A stretch of DNA of 64,000 nucleotides from Bacteroidales bacterium (GCA_017962545.1 JAGCVD010000005.1:20403-84402); one strand, 5' to 3'; positions 50,206 to 59,314 are shown, numbered from the stretch's first letter. Notes: generated by a model not told the origin, from the letters alone. Numbers and translations: made by a program.

Positions 50206-52509
50206 CTAGCGCTTGACAATCTTATGGCTGGTGGTGCCTATGCGAAGCAGGTAGATACCGGCTTTGAGGCTCTCGGTGTCAATCTGCTGGCGGTCGGAGG
50301 TAATCTGCCAGCTGGCAAGCTGACGGCCCGTCATGTCGTAGAGAACGACCTCGCTGCCAGCGGCACCACAGACAGTCAGACGGTCGCTGACAGGATTGGG
50401 ATAGACGCTCAACGTGGTGGTGGCCACATCGTCGACACCCTCGGTGTTCTGGTGCAGCACAGCCACACCGTCAAGGTCGAAGCCAGCGCTATAGCTGATG
50501 GTGGGGAACGGGTCGTTGACTATGTGGCCATAGGCATCGTAAGTGGCGTACTGCGGGTCGATGCTGCCGACAACATCAACGATACGCACGTGGGTGATAT
50601 TGTTGATGTCGATACCCGTGCTGTCAGCCAGCTCGGCAAGATCGAACGGAGTGCCGTAACCTGCGCGGTACTTGCCGGCGAGGTTATTGATGTACGTGGC
50701 GTCCACCTTGCTGACAATCTGGCGGGATGTCTGAGTGAGACTGGTGGCGGGGAAACGCACAAAGCGCTCACCGTCGCTGCTCACCTCAACAAAGGCCAGT
50801 TCAAGGAAGTAGTCGTCGAACGGGTTCTCAAAGACCGCAAAATCGGGGCCCTCACCATTGGTGATGGGATGGGCAAAAGTGAGCGTAGCCATACCGCCGT
50901 CACCAAGACTGACAACATCCGTGGTGCTGGTGGTTGCAGCACCCACAGCGTCGTTCTCAGTGCCGTAGGTCACCACAGGTGCCTCGGGGTTGGTGAGGTT
51001 CTGCGAGCCGCGCACGATGGTGCAGGCGGTAGCCCAAGCCACGATGTTGGTGCTGTTGGCAGCGATAGCCTCACAACCCTCGGTGCCCACACTGCCGCTG
51101 AAGGGACCATAGCCGAGAGGCTGGCCTGCAGCGTGGATAGTCATCGGATAGACATAGATATAGTCGGTCCAGTTCCACTCGGGAATATAAACACTGTCGA
51201 CCAGCACACCTGCGGCGGGGTCGGCCCAGCGGCTGAAGTCGCCGTTATGGAACGCCTGACCCATGCCAGCACTCTGGTAACCATTGATGAAGTGGCTCCA
51301 CCAGTTGCCAGCGGTGATGCCATGGGTGGTGCCATTCTCGGTGAAGGTGATGTCGCTAACCATGCCGGAGGCGCTGTAGTTGAAGCGCGGGTCGGCTGCA
51401 GCAATGTCGTCCATGATGGTCTGCAATGTCACGCTGTCGGCGTCGAAGCGGTAGCCCCATGCCAAGGCAGTATCAGCCCAGTTGACCACGAAGAGCACCT
51501 CGCTGGCGCCCTCACCCACCCAAAACTCAATGGCACTGGCCTCGATGATGGCGTCAACAGGCAGAGGAACACTGACAGGATGTATCTCCATGGGGTAGAC
51601 ATAAATGTAATCGGTCCAGTTCCACTCGGGAATATAAACACTGTCGACCAGCACACCTGCGGCGGGGTCGGCCCAGCGGCTGAAGTCGCCGTTATGGAAC
51701 GCCTGACCCATGCCAGCACTCTGGTAACCATTGATGAAGTGACTCCACCAGTTGCCAGCGGTGATGCCGTGGGTGGTGCCATTCTCGGTGAAGGTGATGT
51801 CGCTAACCATGCCGGAGGCGCTGTAGCTGAAGCGCGGGTCGGCAGCAGTGATGTCGTCCATGATGGTCTGCAAGGTCACGCTATCGGCAGCAAAGCGGTA
51901 GCCCCACGCCAAAGCGGTATCGGCCCAGTTGACCACAAAGAGCACTTCATTGCTGCCTTCACCCACCCAATAGAGGATGTCGCTGGCGGCGATGGTAGCA
52001 TCGACGGCAGCGGGAGCGTTGGGGTCAACGGCCATAATCATCGTGTCGGCGGTGCCCATCTGCATCCAGTCGACAAAATCGCCGTTCTGTATCATATCAG
52101 CGGCCACACCACCCGACGAATAAGCCGCGTCAGAAGAGTTCAACCAATTGTACCACCACCAATCCACAGTGCCAAGCAAGCTAAGACCCAGCTCGGCGTC
52201 ATTGTAAGCGAGATTGCTCACCCACGAAGGAGAGCCAGTGACGGTGAAGCGGCTGTCATAGGCGGCGATAGTGTCCATCAGCGAGCGGAGCATAATGGGA
52301 CCACCGTTCCACTGCACACCCCAGGCGACACCGATAAAGTCTTCGTTGTCATCTTCCCAAGTAACAGCTATGACGGCACGATTGCTGCCGGTACCCGTCC
52401 AGAACTGGATGGCGCTCTGCGGAACCGTGGGGTTACCAGGACCCATCTGAGCCATGGCGCCAAAACCAAGCACCAGGCATAAAGATAATGTGAGTAATTT
52501 CTTTACCAT
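50206..52509 (-). CDS. Cobalamin-riboswitch-controlled secreted protein with three repeats and T9SS sorting domain
   Basis: A 767-residue exported protein (signal LTLSLCLVLGFGAMA). Three repeats of about 149 residues follow: a divergent one (22-165, AIQFWTGTGSNRAVIAVTW) and two nearly identical ones (170-318, 319-467: EVLFVVNWADTALAWGYRF, NGDFSRWADPAAGVLVDSVY). Residues about 480-690 form another beta domain (GDGGMATLTFAHPITNGEGP, DFAVFENPFDDYFLELAF). The end (LSVYPNPVSDRLTV, LKAGIYLLRIG, HKIVKR) is a type A T9SS sorting domain. The B12 riboswitch upstream ties it to corrinoid uptake, probably as a surface binder. I recognise no characterised domain in the repeats. Confidence 0.85.
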   Translation of the reverse strand: MVKKLLTLSLCLVLGFGAMAQMGPGNPTVPQSAIQFWTGTGSNRAVIAVTWEDDNEDFIGVAWGVQWNGGPIMLRSLMDTIAAYDSRFTVTGSPSWVSNLAYNDAELGLSLLGTVDWWWYNWLNSSDAAYSSGGVAADMIQNGDFVDWMQMGTADTMIMAVDPNAPAAVDATIAASDILYWVGEGSNEVLFVVNWADTALAWGYRFAADSVTLQTIMDDITAADPRFSYSASGMVSDITFTENGTTHGITAGNWWSHFINGYQSAGMGQAFHNGDFSRWADPAAGVLVDSVYIPEWNWTDYIYVYPMEIHPVSVPLPVDAIIEASAIEFWVGEGASEVLFVVNWADTALAWGYRFDADSVTLQTIMDDIAAADPRFNYSASGMVSDITFTENGTTHGITAGNWWSHFINGYQSAGMGQAFHNGDFSRWADPAAGVLVDSVYIPEWNWTDYIYVYPMTIHAAGQPLGYGPFSGSVGTEGCEAIAANSTNIVAWATACTIVRGSQNLTNPEAPVVTYGTENDAVGAATTSTTDVVSLGDGGMATLTFAHPITNGEGPDFAVFENPFDDYFLELAFVEVSSDGERFVRFPATSLTQTSRQIVSKVDATYINNLAGKYRAGYGTPFDLAELADSTGIDINNITHVRIVDVVGSIDPQYATYDAYGHIVNDPFPTISYSAGFDLDGVAVLHQNTEGVDDVATTTLSVYPNPVSDRLTVCGAAGSEVVLYDMTGRQLASWQITSDRQQIDTESLKAGIYLLRIGTTSHKIVKR
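51110..51556 (-). repeat. 447-bp internal tandem repeat, unit 3
   Basis: Nearly identical to the adjoining unit at 51557-52003 with an offset of exactly 447 bases (149 codons), e.g. the CGGTCCAGTTCCACTCGGG word at 51165 and 51612. Confidence 0.9.
51557..52003 (-). repeat. 447-bp internal tandem repeat, unit 2
   Basis: Second of the nearly identical pair. Identity is highest in the middle 250 bases; synonymous changes gather toward the edges. Boundaries are approximate. Confidence 0.9.
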
Positions 52510-52646
52510 ATTGATATTGTTTTAATTGTTAATAATACTTCCAATCTCACAATATCGGCAACGGAAACTTCGGGGAAAAGACCTGCGGCAAATGCAAATC
52601 TTCTGTCACCGGATGCTTTTTCCTCGAAAGCGGTACCGATTTTCTA
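52510..52646 (-). promoter_or_regulatory. Expression platform and leader of the second cobalamin riboswitch
   Basis: The minus strand has GCAGGTCT (52579-52586), an exact complement of AGACCTGC in the B12 box (52654-52661), followed by TTTTCCCC. Alternative pairing between them could switch the structure. No coding region is seen in this leader. Confidence 0.5.
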
Positions 52647-52820
52647 CGATTTGGCAGGTCTTCTGGCTTGCTCTCCTCCACCCTGTCTTCCCATACGCCT
52701 ATGGCGGCGCACAGTGACATAAACATCTGGGCTTCAGCTCTCGAGCTTACAGCAGCGGGACTGCGCCGGACTCTCACCGGCTTCCCTCTTGGCACCCTCG
52801 ACGGGCGACCAAATCGGCGG
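52647..52820 (-). promoter_or_regulatory. Cobalamin (AdoCbl) riboswitch upstream of the repeat protein
   Basis: On the minus strand: CCGATTTGG pairs with CCAAATCG as P1; then GCCAAGAGGGAAGCCGGTGA, GTCCGGCGCAGTCCCGCTGC, the TCACTGTGC segment, GTATGGGAAGACAGG, and the B12 box GCCAGAAGACCTGCC at 52653-52667. It has the same 5' half as the btuB riboswitch (GGTCGCCC...GCCAAGAGGGAA), so the two are related copies. Confidence 0.93.
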
Positions 52821-52828
52821 CAAAAGTA
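52821..52828 (-). promoter_or_regulatory. -7 promoter element for the second riboswitch transcript
   Basis: TACTTTTG on the minus strand, directly before the riboswitch 5' end, same geometry as at btuB. Confidence 0.7.
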
Positions 52829-52884
52829 CAAAATAAAATCCATATGGGAAAATAATTTTATTCCGGCGCCGTTATTTAAGTATT

Positions 52885-55287
52885 ATGAATGAACAACTAG
52901 CCAAACAGATACTCAAAGTCTTCGTCAACAATCCCTTCGACGCCTTCAACCACAAGCAGATCTCCTCGCGCATAGGCGCGGGCAGCAAGGCCGAGCGGCA
53001 GGAGGTGATACGCACCATACAGCAGCTCGCCGAAGAGAAGCGCCTTGTGGAAGACGACCACAAGGGGAAGTATAAAATCAACCCCAAGAGCATCGACGAT
53101 GAACTGATGCCACGCAACTACGTCACCGGCATCATCGACATGAAGCAGGGTGGCAAAGCCTACGTCATACCCCAGGTTGACGAACGCGACCCCAAGGGAG
53201 CGAATGTCAACCTGGGCGAGGACATCCAGATAGCCCCCAACAACACCCACCACGCCCTGCACGGTGACACGGTGAAGGTGCTCATGTTCCCGCAACGCAA
53301 AATGCACAAGCCCGAGGGACAGGTGGTGGAGATTATCAAACGCGCCAAAACTCGCTTCGTGGGCGTCATCCAGCGGCAGGAGCGCTTCGCCTTCATGGTC
53401 AGCGACAGCCGCACCATGCCCGTCGACATCTTCATCCACATCGACGACCTCGGCGGTGCCGAGAACGGTGAGAAGGTGCTGGTGGAGATGACCGACTGGC
53501 CCGAGCGCATGAACAACCCCGTAGGCAAGGTCATCAAACGTCTCGGCCGTCCGGGCGACAACAACGTGGAGATGCAGAGCATCCTCGCCGAGTACGACTT
53601 CCCGCTCGACTTCCCCGTCGAGGTCGAGGAGGAGGCCAAGAAGATTCGCAAGCCTACCAAGAAAGAGATGGCCTCACGGCGCGATTTCCGCGACGTCACC
53701 ACCTTCACCATCGACCCCGCCGACGCCAAAGACTTCGACGATGCCCTCTCCTACCGTGAGCTACCTAACGGCCACGTCGAGGTGGGCGTACATATCGCCG
53801 ACGTGAGCTATTATGTCAAGCCCGGCAGCGCCATCGACCGCGAGGCCTACGAGCGTGGCACCTCGGTCTACCTCGTCGACCGCACCATTCCCATGCTGCC
53901 CGAGAAACTCTGCAACGAGGTCTGCTCACTGCGGCAGGACGAAGAGAAACTCTGCTTCAGCGTCGTCATGGAGATGGACAGCAAGGCCAAGGTCCTCAAC
54001 ACCTGGATGGGCAAGACCGTCATCCGCAGCGACCGCCGCATGGCCTACGAGGAGGCGCAAGAAACAATTGAAAATGGAAAATGGAAAAATGAAAATTCGA
54101 CTGACGCGGTTGGTGAGGCGATATTGAAGTTGCATGCTTTAGCCACCATCTTGAGAAACCAGCGCTACAAGGACGGTGCCATCAACTTCGAGACGCAGGA
54201 GGTAAAGTTCCAGCTCGACGAGAACGCCAAACCCATCGGCGTCTACATCAAGGAGAGCAAGGAGGCCAACTGGCTCATCGAGGAGTTCATGCTGCTGGCC
54301 AACCGCAGCGTGGCCGAGTATGCAGGGAAGACATCAAGACATCAAGACATCAAGACATCAGGCTCCAAAAACTCGAAGTCTCGAAGTCTCGAAGTCTCGA
54401 AGACTTTTGTTTATAGGGTCCACGACGAGCCCAACCCCGAGAAGCTCAACACCTTCGTCGAATTCGTCGCCAAGCTGGGCTTCAGCATGAAGACCACCAG
54501 CCGCAAGGCCCTCGCCGAGAGCTATAACCGCCTCTTCGAGAATATCGCCGGACGCGGCGAGGAGCACATGGTCGACACCATCGCTATACGCACCATGTCC
54601 AAGGCCTACTACAGCACCGAGAACATAGGCCACTACGGCCTCGCCTTCCGCTACTACACCCACTTCACCTCGCCCATCCGCCGCTACCCAGACCTGATGG
54701 TGCACCGCCTGCTGGAATATTACTTGTCTTCAAGCCGTCAAGACATCAAGACATCAAGCTCGAAGTCTCAAGGTCTTGAAGTCTCGAAGTCTGCTCCCGA
54801 CAGGGAGCGCCTCGAAGAGGCATGCAAGCACTGCTCCATCATGGAGAAGAAAGCCTCCGACGCCGAGCGCACCAGCATCAAGTACAAGCAGGCCGAATAC
54901 CTGGCCGACAAGCTGGGGCAGGTCTTCCCCGCCCTCATCAGCGGCGTCAGCAAGTGGGGCATCTATGCCGAGATAGAGGACAGCAAGTGCGAGGGAATGA
55001 TACCTATCGGCAGCCTCAAGGACGACTACTATATGCTCGACGAGGACAACTACCAGGTCATCGGACGCCGTCACGGCCGTTGCTACAAGCTCGGCTACCC
55101 CGTGCACATCCGCGTCCGCCGCGTCGACCTCCTCAAGAAGCAGATAGACTTCGACCTCGTCGAAGAGGAAGAGCTGAGCCGTCCACAGCGTCCCGCCTCA
55201 TCAAAAGGCAATAATCAGCGCAACAAGAAAGGCAAAGAGACAAAAGCCAAAGGGCACTCCCACCATCGGAAACAAAACAAAAAATAA
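52885..55287 (+). CDS. rnr: Ribonuclease R
   Basis: An 800-residue RNB-family 3'-5' exoribonuclease. An N-terminal winged helix (QILKVFVNNPFDAFNHKQIS) is followed by cold-shock domains, the RNB domain (TIDPADAKDFDDALSYREL, with the metal-binding aspartates; RYYTHFTSPIRRYPDLMVH) and a C-terminal S1 domain with a basic tail. It degrades structured RNA. Three repeat tracts lie in frame: IENGKWKNENST, SRHQDIKTSGSKNSKSRSLE and SRQDIKTSSSKSQGLEVSK. They fall at loops between conserved blocks, so the enzyme is probably still active. Confidence 0.94.
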   Translation: MNEQLAKQILKVFVNNPFDAFNHKQISSRIGAGSKAERQEVIRTIQQLAEEKRLVEDDHKGKYKINPKSIDDELMPRNYVTGIIDMKQGGKAYVIPQVDERDPKGANVNLGEDIQIAPNNTHHALHGDTVKVLMFPQRKMHKPEGQVVEIIKRAKTRFVGVIQRQERFAFMVSDSRTMPVDIFIHIDDLGGAENGEKVLVEMTDWPERMNNPVGKVIKRLGRPGDNNVEMQSILAEYDFPLDFPVEVEEEAKKIRKPTKKEMASRRDFRDVTTFTIDPADAKDFDDALSYRELPNGHVEVGVHIADVSYYVKPGSAIDREAYERGTSVYLVDRTIPMLPEKLCNEVCSLRQDEEKLCFSVVMEMDSKAKVLNTWMGKTVIRSDRRMAYEEAQETIENGKWKNENSTDAVGEAILKLHALATILRNQRYKDGAINFETQEVKFQLDENAKPIGVYIKESKEANWLIEEFMLLANRSVAEYAGKTSRHQDIKTSGSKNSKSRSLEVSKTFVYRVHDEPNPEKLNTFVEFVAKLGFSMKTTSRKALAESYNRLFENIAGRGEEHMVDTIAIRTMSKAYYSTENIGHYGLAFRYYTHFTSPIRRYPDLMVHRLLEYYLSSSRQDIKTSSSKSQGLEVSKSAPDRERLEEACKHCSIMEKKASDAERTSIKYKQAEYLADKLGQVFPALISGVSKWGIYAEIEDSKCEGMIPIGSLKDDYYMLDEDNYQVIGRRHGRCYKLGYPVHIRVRRVDLLKKQIDFDLVEEEELSRPQRPASSKGNNQRNKKGKETKAKGHSHHRKQNKK
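54064..54100. repeat. In-frame GAAAATGGAAAA-type repeat in rnr
   Basis: AATTGAAAATGGAAAATGG and AAAAATGAAAATTC, coding IENGKWKNEN; an AT-rich word type otherwise intergenic, within a GC-rich gene. Confidence 0.65.
54329..54407. repeat. In-frame 8-bp tandem arrays in rnr, tract 2
   Basis: Four ACATCAAG units, a short spacer, then four TCTCGAAG units. Eight-base units change frame each time, yet the tract as a whole keeps the reading frame open. Confidence 0.8.
54727..54793. repeat. In-frame 8-bp tandem arrays in rnr, tract 3
   Basis: ACATCAAG-type and TCTCGAAG-type units in the same order as tract 2, fewer and more degenerate, about 400 bases downstream. Confidence 0.75.
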
Positions 55288-55296
55288 TAAAAGATT

Positions 55297-56319
55297 ATGA
55301 AAAAGAATATCGTACTGGTAATAGCGGCCCTGATGGCCTTCACGGCGAACGCCCAGCACGGCGGTCCCCTCTTCCACATCCAGGTGGATGGCGTCTATGG
55401 CTACATCAACAACACGGGCAAAGTAGTCATCAAACCTCAATTCAGTGATGCTCGCGACTTCTCGGAAGGGCTGGCAAGGGTAACCTTGGACATCTACCAT
55501 TGGGGATACGTCGACACCACCGGCAAGATGGTCATCCAACCCCAGTACGACTGGGCCGAAGACTTCTCCGAGGGTCTGGCGGCAGTGAAGGTCGGCGGCA
55601 AATGGGGTTTTATCGACAAGAGCGGCAGATTCGTCATCAGCCCCCAGTGGTCCAGCGTACGCTACTTCCACGAAGGTCTGGCGGCAGTGGAGACCCCCCT
55701 TAGCAGATACAGAAGCAGCTGGGGCTTCATCGACAAGAGCGGCAACGTCGTCATCGCCCCTCAATTCGACAAGGCCTGGCACTTCTCCGAAGGCCTGGCG
55801 CTGGTGCAGATCGACGGCAAATGGGGGTTCATCAACAAGACCGGCGCCGTCGTAATCACCCCGCAGTACAAGGTAGCCTGGTCATTCCATGAGGGCTTGG
55901 CACAGGTGGCATTAGATGAAGACTACGGCTTTATCGACAAGAGTGGCAAGATGGTGATTGCTCCGCAGTTCACCTCCGTCGAAGATTTCTCCGAAGGACT
56001 GGCGGCCGTCAACGTCAAAGGCACCTGGGGCTACATCGACAAGAGCGGCAATTTCGTCATCAAACCGCGCTTCGACCTGGCCTGTCCTTTCTCCGAGGGG
56101 ATGGCCGCCGTGCGGCTTGACTACGACAAAGGACTCTGGGGCTACATCGACAAGACCGGCAAGATACTCTTCCAGCTGACCTGCGGCTCCGCCGGGAATT
56201 TCAGTCACGGCGTGGCGCCCCTCGAACGCGAAATCCTCATCGACTCCGATGGCGCCGATTTCGCGACAGACTACATCAACAAGAATGGCAAGATAGTCTG
56301 GAAAGAGAACCGTAAATAA
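55297..56319 (+). CDS. WG-repeat (KWG) protein, secreted
   Basis: A 340-residue protein with a signal peptide (IVLVIAALMAFTANA) and about ten WG repeats of the form WGFIDKSGxxVIxPQFxxxxxFSEGLAxV. They fold as beta units, probably a propeller or solenoid. WG-repeat proteins are common in Bacteroidota and are of unknown function, perhaps ligand binding at the surface. It starts nine bases after rnr and ends close to the convergent synthetase gene. Confidence 0.87.
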   Translation: MKKNIVLVIAALMAFTANAQHGGPLFHIQVDGVYGYINNTGKVVIKPQFSDARDFSEGLARVTLDIYHWGYVDTTGKMVIQPQYDWAEDFSEGLAAVKVGGKWGFIDKSGRFVISPQWSSVRYFHEGLAAVETPLSRYRSSWGFIDKSGNVVIAPQFDKAWHFSEGLALVQIDGKWGFINKTGAVVITPQYKVAWSFHEGLAQVALDEDYGFIDKSGKMVIAPQFTSVEDFSEGLAAVNVKGTWGYIDKSGNFVIKPRFDLACPFSEGMAAVRLDYDKGLWGYIDKTGKILFQLTCGSAGNFSHGVAPLEREILIDSDGADFATDYINKNGKIVWKENRK

Positions 56320-56325
56320 CAACTG

Positions 56326-58110
56326 TTATTTGAACAGCGCGTCGATCTGCTCCTGGTAGGCGGCGGCGACGTTGCGGCGGATGAGCTTCTGGGTCGGCGT
56401 GAGCATCTTGTTGGCTTCGGTCCAGGCCTCGGGCACAAGGGTGAAGCGCTTGACACGTTCCGTCTCACCGAGTTCAGCGTTGTACTTGTCGACCACCTTC
56501 TGGTAACGGGCGATGACGGTCTTGTCGGCCACCATCTCCTCGGGCGTGGTGGCGCTGACACCGTGACGCTTGCACCAGTCCTTCAGCATGTCGAAGTCGG
56601 GGGCTATCAAGGCGGCGGCGAACTTCTGTCCGTCACCCACGACCATCATGTCGAGGATGAAGGGAGCCTGTTTCATCTTCTCTTCAATCACCTCGGGATT
56701 GATGTACTTGCCCATGGAGGTCTTGAACATACTCTTGGTACGGCCGGTAATGAACAGGTAGCCGTCGGGGTCGAAGTAGCCCGTGTCGCCGGTGTGGAAC
56801 CAGCCTTCGCTGTCGATAGCTTCGGCGGTGAGCTCAGGCTTGTTGTAGTAGCCCTTCATCACGTTGCCGCCACGGCACTGTATCTCGTTGGTCTGCGGGT
56901 CGATGCGCACCTCAATCTCGCGCATGGCGAAGCCCACGGAGCCTATCTTGCGGCCTTTCTTGTTGCTGTTGGTCACAGCGATGAGCGGCGAGCACTCGGT
57001 GAGGCCGTAGCCCTCGTAGAGGTCCAGGCCCACGCAGGAGAAGAAGCGCGTGAGACGCGGCTGGATGATGGCGCCGCCACTGACGAGCATGCCCAGATGG
57101 CCGCCCATGCTCTCGCGTATCTCTTTATATACCAACTTGTCGGCAATCTTCTTCTGCAGCTTGTACCAGCAGCTGAGCTTGCTTTCGTCGAGGTCGTATT
57201 TGAAGGCCAGGTCGAGGGCCCAGTCGAATATCTTCTTCTTCATGCCGGTGAGCTTCTCGCCCTTGCGGAAAATCTTGTCGTAGACCTTCTCGATGAAACG
57301 CGGCACGCAGGCCAGCATGTGCGGCTGTATCTCCTTGCAGTTGTCGCCCACCTTGGCGATGCTCTCGGCATAGGCAATCTCGAAACAGAGCCACTGGTAG
57401 AGGTAGCCCATCATGCGCTCGTAGATGTGGCACATGGGGAGCCACGACAGGGCGCGCGTCCAGGTCTTTCCCGGGCTCTCCTTGATTTCCTGCACGTTCA
57501 TGATGAGGCCGCGGTGCGTCAGCATGGCGCCCTTGGGCACACCTGTGGTGCCACTGGTGTAGATCATCGTGCATACGTCGTCGGTGGTCAGCGAGTCCTT
57601 GATGGCCTGCAGCTGCTGCGGGGCGTCGGGGTGCTCGGCCACATAGCGGCGGCCAATCTCGTAGATGTCGTCCATCGACTTCACGCCCTCCATGGGCACG
57701 ATGGTGCAGAGATTCTCCAAGTGAGGCAGCTGCTCGCGGATATTGCTTATCTTCTTGTACAGGGCGGGGGTCTCCACCACCAGCAGACGCACCTCGGCGT
57801 CGTTAAGGATGTACTGGTAGTCCTCCTCGCTGATGGTCGGGTAGATGGGCAGCAGCACGGCACCCGTCTGCTGCACGCCGAAGTCGACATAGTTCCACTC
57901 CGGACGGCCGGCGCTGATAAGGCCGATATTCTCGCCCTTCTTCACGCCGAGGTGCAACAAAGCATAACTGATGAGATTGACTTTCTCGATATATTCGTCA
58001 ATAAAATGCGACTTCCATTCTCCGTTTTCCTTGAACTTAAAGACGGGACGCTCGGGGTGGAGTTCCTTTCTCCACGCAAGCAGGTCAAACAATCTGGTAG
58101 GTTCTTGCAT
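56326..58110 (-). CDS. Long-chain acyl-CoA synthetase (AMP-binding), second copy
   Basis: A 594-residue paralogue of the 39532 protein. Motifs: MIYTSGTTGVPKGAMLTHRG, DLYEGYGLTECSPLIAV, WFHTGDTGYFDPDGYLFITG and RTKSMFKTSMGKYINPEV. It makes acyl-CoA from free fatty acid, ATP and CoA. Two such enzymes with the Etf/acyl-CoA dehydrogenase operon suggest use of exogenous fatty acids. The minus-strand promoter TACTTTTG is at 58137. Confidence 0.93.
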   Translation of the reverse strand: MQEPTRLFDLLAWRKELHPERPVFKFKENGEWKSHFIDEYIEKVNLISYALLHLGVKKGENIGLISAGRPEWNYVDFGVQQTGAVLLPIYPTISEEDYQYILNDAEVRLLVVETPALYKKISNIREQLPHLENLCTIVPMEGVKSMDDIYEIGRRYVAEHPDAPQQLQAIKDSLTTDDVCTMIYTSGTTGVPKGAMLTHRGLIMNVQEIKESPGKTWTRALSWLPMCHIYERMMGYLYQWLCFEIAYAESIAKVGDNCKEIQPHMLACVPRFIEKVYDKIFRKGEKLTGMKKKIFDWALDLAFKYDLDESKLSCWYKLQKKIADKLVYKEIRESMGGHLGMLVSGGAIIQPRLTRFFSCVGLDLYEGYGLTECSPLIAVTNSNKKGRKIGSVGFAMREIEVRIDPQTNEIQCRGGNVMKGYYNKPELTAEAIDSEGWFHTGDTGYFDPDGYLFITGRTKSMFKTSMGKYINPEVIEEKMKQAPFILDMMVVGDGQKFAAALIAPDFDMLKDWCKRHGVSATTPEEMVADKTVIARYQKVVDKYNAELGETERVKRFTLVPEAWTEANKMLTPTQKLIRRNVAAAYQEQIDALFK

Positions 58111-58136
58111 AGATTTGTTAATTTAAATTAATTTTG

Positions 58137-58144
58137 CAAAAGTA
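58137..58144 (-). promoter_or_regulatory. -7 promoter element for acyl-CoA synthetase 2
   Basis: TACTTTTG on the minus strand, 26 bases before the start codon. Confidence 0.65.
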
Positions 58145-58272
58145 CGACATTATTGTCACATGGCAAAAAAAAAAATGTTAAAAGTGTCCCACCGACAAAA
58201 CAAGTCCTCCCACAGCCCCTGTAGAATGGACTGGCTTTGACAAAAAACTTGTGGGACTTCCGATTTTTTTCG

Positions 58273-58280
58273 TATCTTTG
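58273..58280 (+). promoter_or_regulatory. -7 promoter element for holA
   Basis: TATCTTTG, 26 bases before the holA start, divergent from the previous promoter. Confidence 0.7.
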
Positions 58281-58306
58281 TCGATTGCAAAGTTTAGTCG
58301 ACATCG

Positions 58307-59314
58307 ATGGCACTGACTGATAAACAACTGATTGAGGAGCTCAAGCGGGGCTCCTACAAACCCGTTTACCTGCTGACGGGCGAGGAGAACTACTATATCG
58401 ACGTGGTGTCGGACTACTTCGAGCAACATGTCATCGACCCCTCGCTGCGCGACTTCGACCAGACGGTGGTCTACGGTCGCGACGTCGACATGGCCACGGT
58501 GATAAGCACCGTGCAGCGCTACCCCATGATGTCACCCGTGCACCTGGTCCTCGTCAAGGAGGCGCAGGACATCGACCTGCGGCAGTGGGAGCGTCTGACG
58601 GCCTACCTGCAGCAGCCGTCGCCCCAGGGCGTACTGGTGCTCTGCTACCGCCACAAGAAATTCGACAAGCGCACGGCCGTCTATAAAGCCATCGACAAGG
58701 CCGGCGTGGTGTATGAGAGCCCGCGCATCTACGACAACCAGGTGCCGGCATGGATAGCCCGCGAAGTGCAGGCCCGCGGCCACAGCATCACCGACAAGGC
58801 CACGGTCATGCTGGCGGAATACCTGGGCACCGACCTGGGCAAGATAGCCAACGAGCTCTCCAAGCTCTACCCCCTGCTCCCCGAGCAGGGCACCATCACC
58901 GAGAAGCTCATCGAGGAGCAGATAGGCATCAGCAAGGACTACAACATCTTCGAGTTGCAGAAAGCCATCGGACGGCGCGACGTGGTGATGTGCAACCGCA
59001 TAGTGAACTACTTCGCCGCCAACCCCAAGAAGAACCCCATCCAGATGATGCTGCCGCTACTGTACAGCTACTTCCTGAAGGTGATGTTCTACCACCAGCT
59101 GGAGAACAAGAGCGACGCCGCCAAGGTGCTGGGCTGTGCGCCGAGTTTCGTGCAGGACTACGCCGTGGCGGCACGCAACTACTCCCTCGGCAAGCTGGCC
59201 ACCTGCATAGACTACCTCTACGAGACCGACCTGCGCAGCAAGGGCGTCCGCAACAGCGGCAACGTCACCGACGGCGAACTGCTGAAAGAGTTGATATTTA
59301 AAGTGATTCATTAA
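58307..59314 (+). CDS. holA: DNA polymerase III delta subunit
   Basis: A 335-residue clamp-loader subunit. It begins MALTDKQLIEELKRGSYKPVYL with the typical PVYLLTGEENYYIDVVSDYF, continues with HLVLVKEAQDI, LSKLYPLLPEQGTITEKLIE and a C-terminal collar domain. It opens the sliding clamp together with gamma/tau and delta prime. Length is standard. Confidence 0.92.
   Translation: MALTDKQLIEELKRGSYKPVYLLTGEENYYIDVVSDYFEQHVIDPSLRDFDQTVVYGRDVDMATVISTVQRYPMMSPVHLVLVKEAQDIDLRQWERLTAYLQQPSPQGVLVLCYRHKKFDKRTAVYKAIDKAGVVYESPRIYDNQVPAWIAREVQARGHSITDKATVMLAEYLGTDLGKIANELSKLYPLLPEQGTITEKLIEEQIGISKDYNIFELQKAIGRRDVVMCNRIVNYFAANPKKNPIQMMLPLLYSYFLKVMFYHQLENKSDAAKVLGCAPSFVQDYAVAARNYSLGKLATCIDYLYETDLRSKGVRNSGNVTDGELLKELIFKVIH

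Noticed and set aside
50191-52482. Open frame of 763 codons on the + strand
   Set aside because: It is the antisense reading of the B12-regulated repeat protein; it starts past the terminator and has Val/Gly/His-rich composition without a signal or domain.
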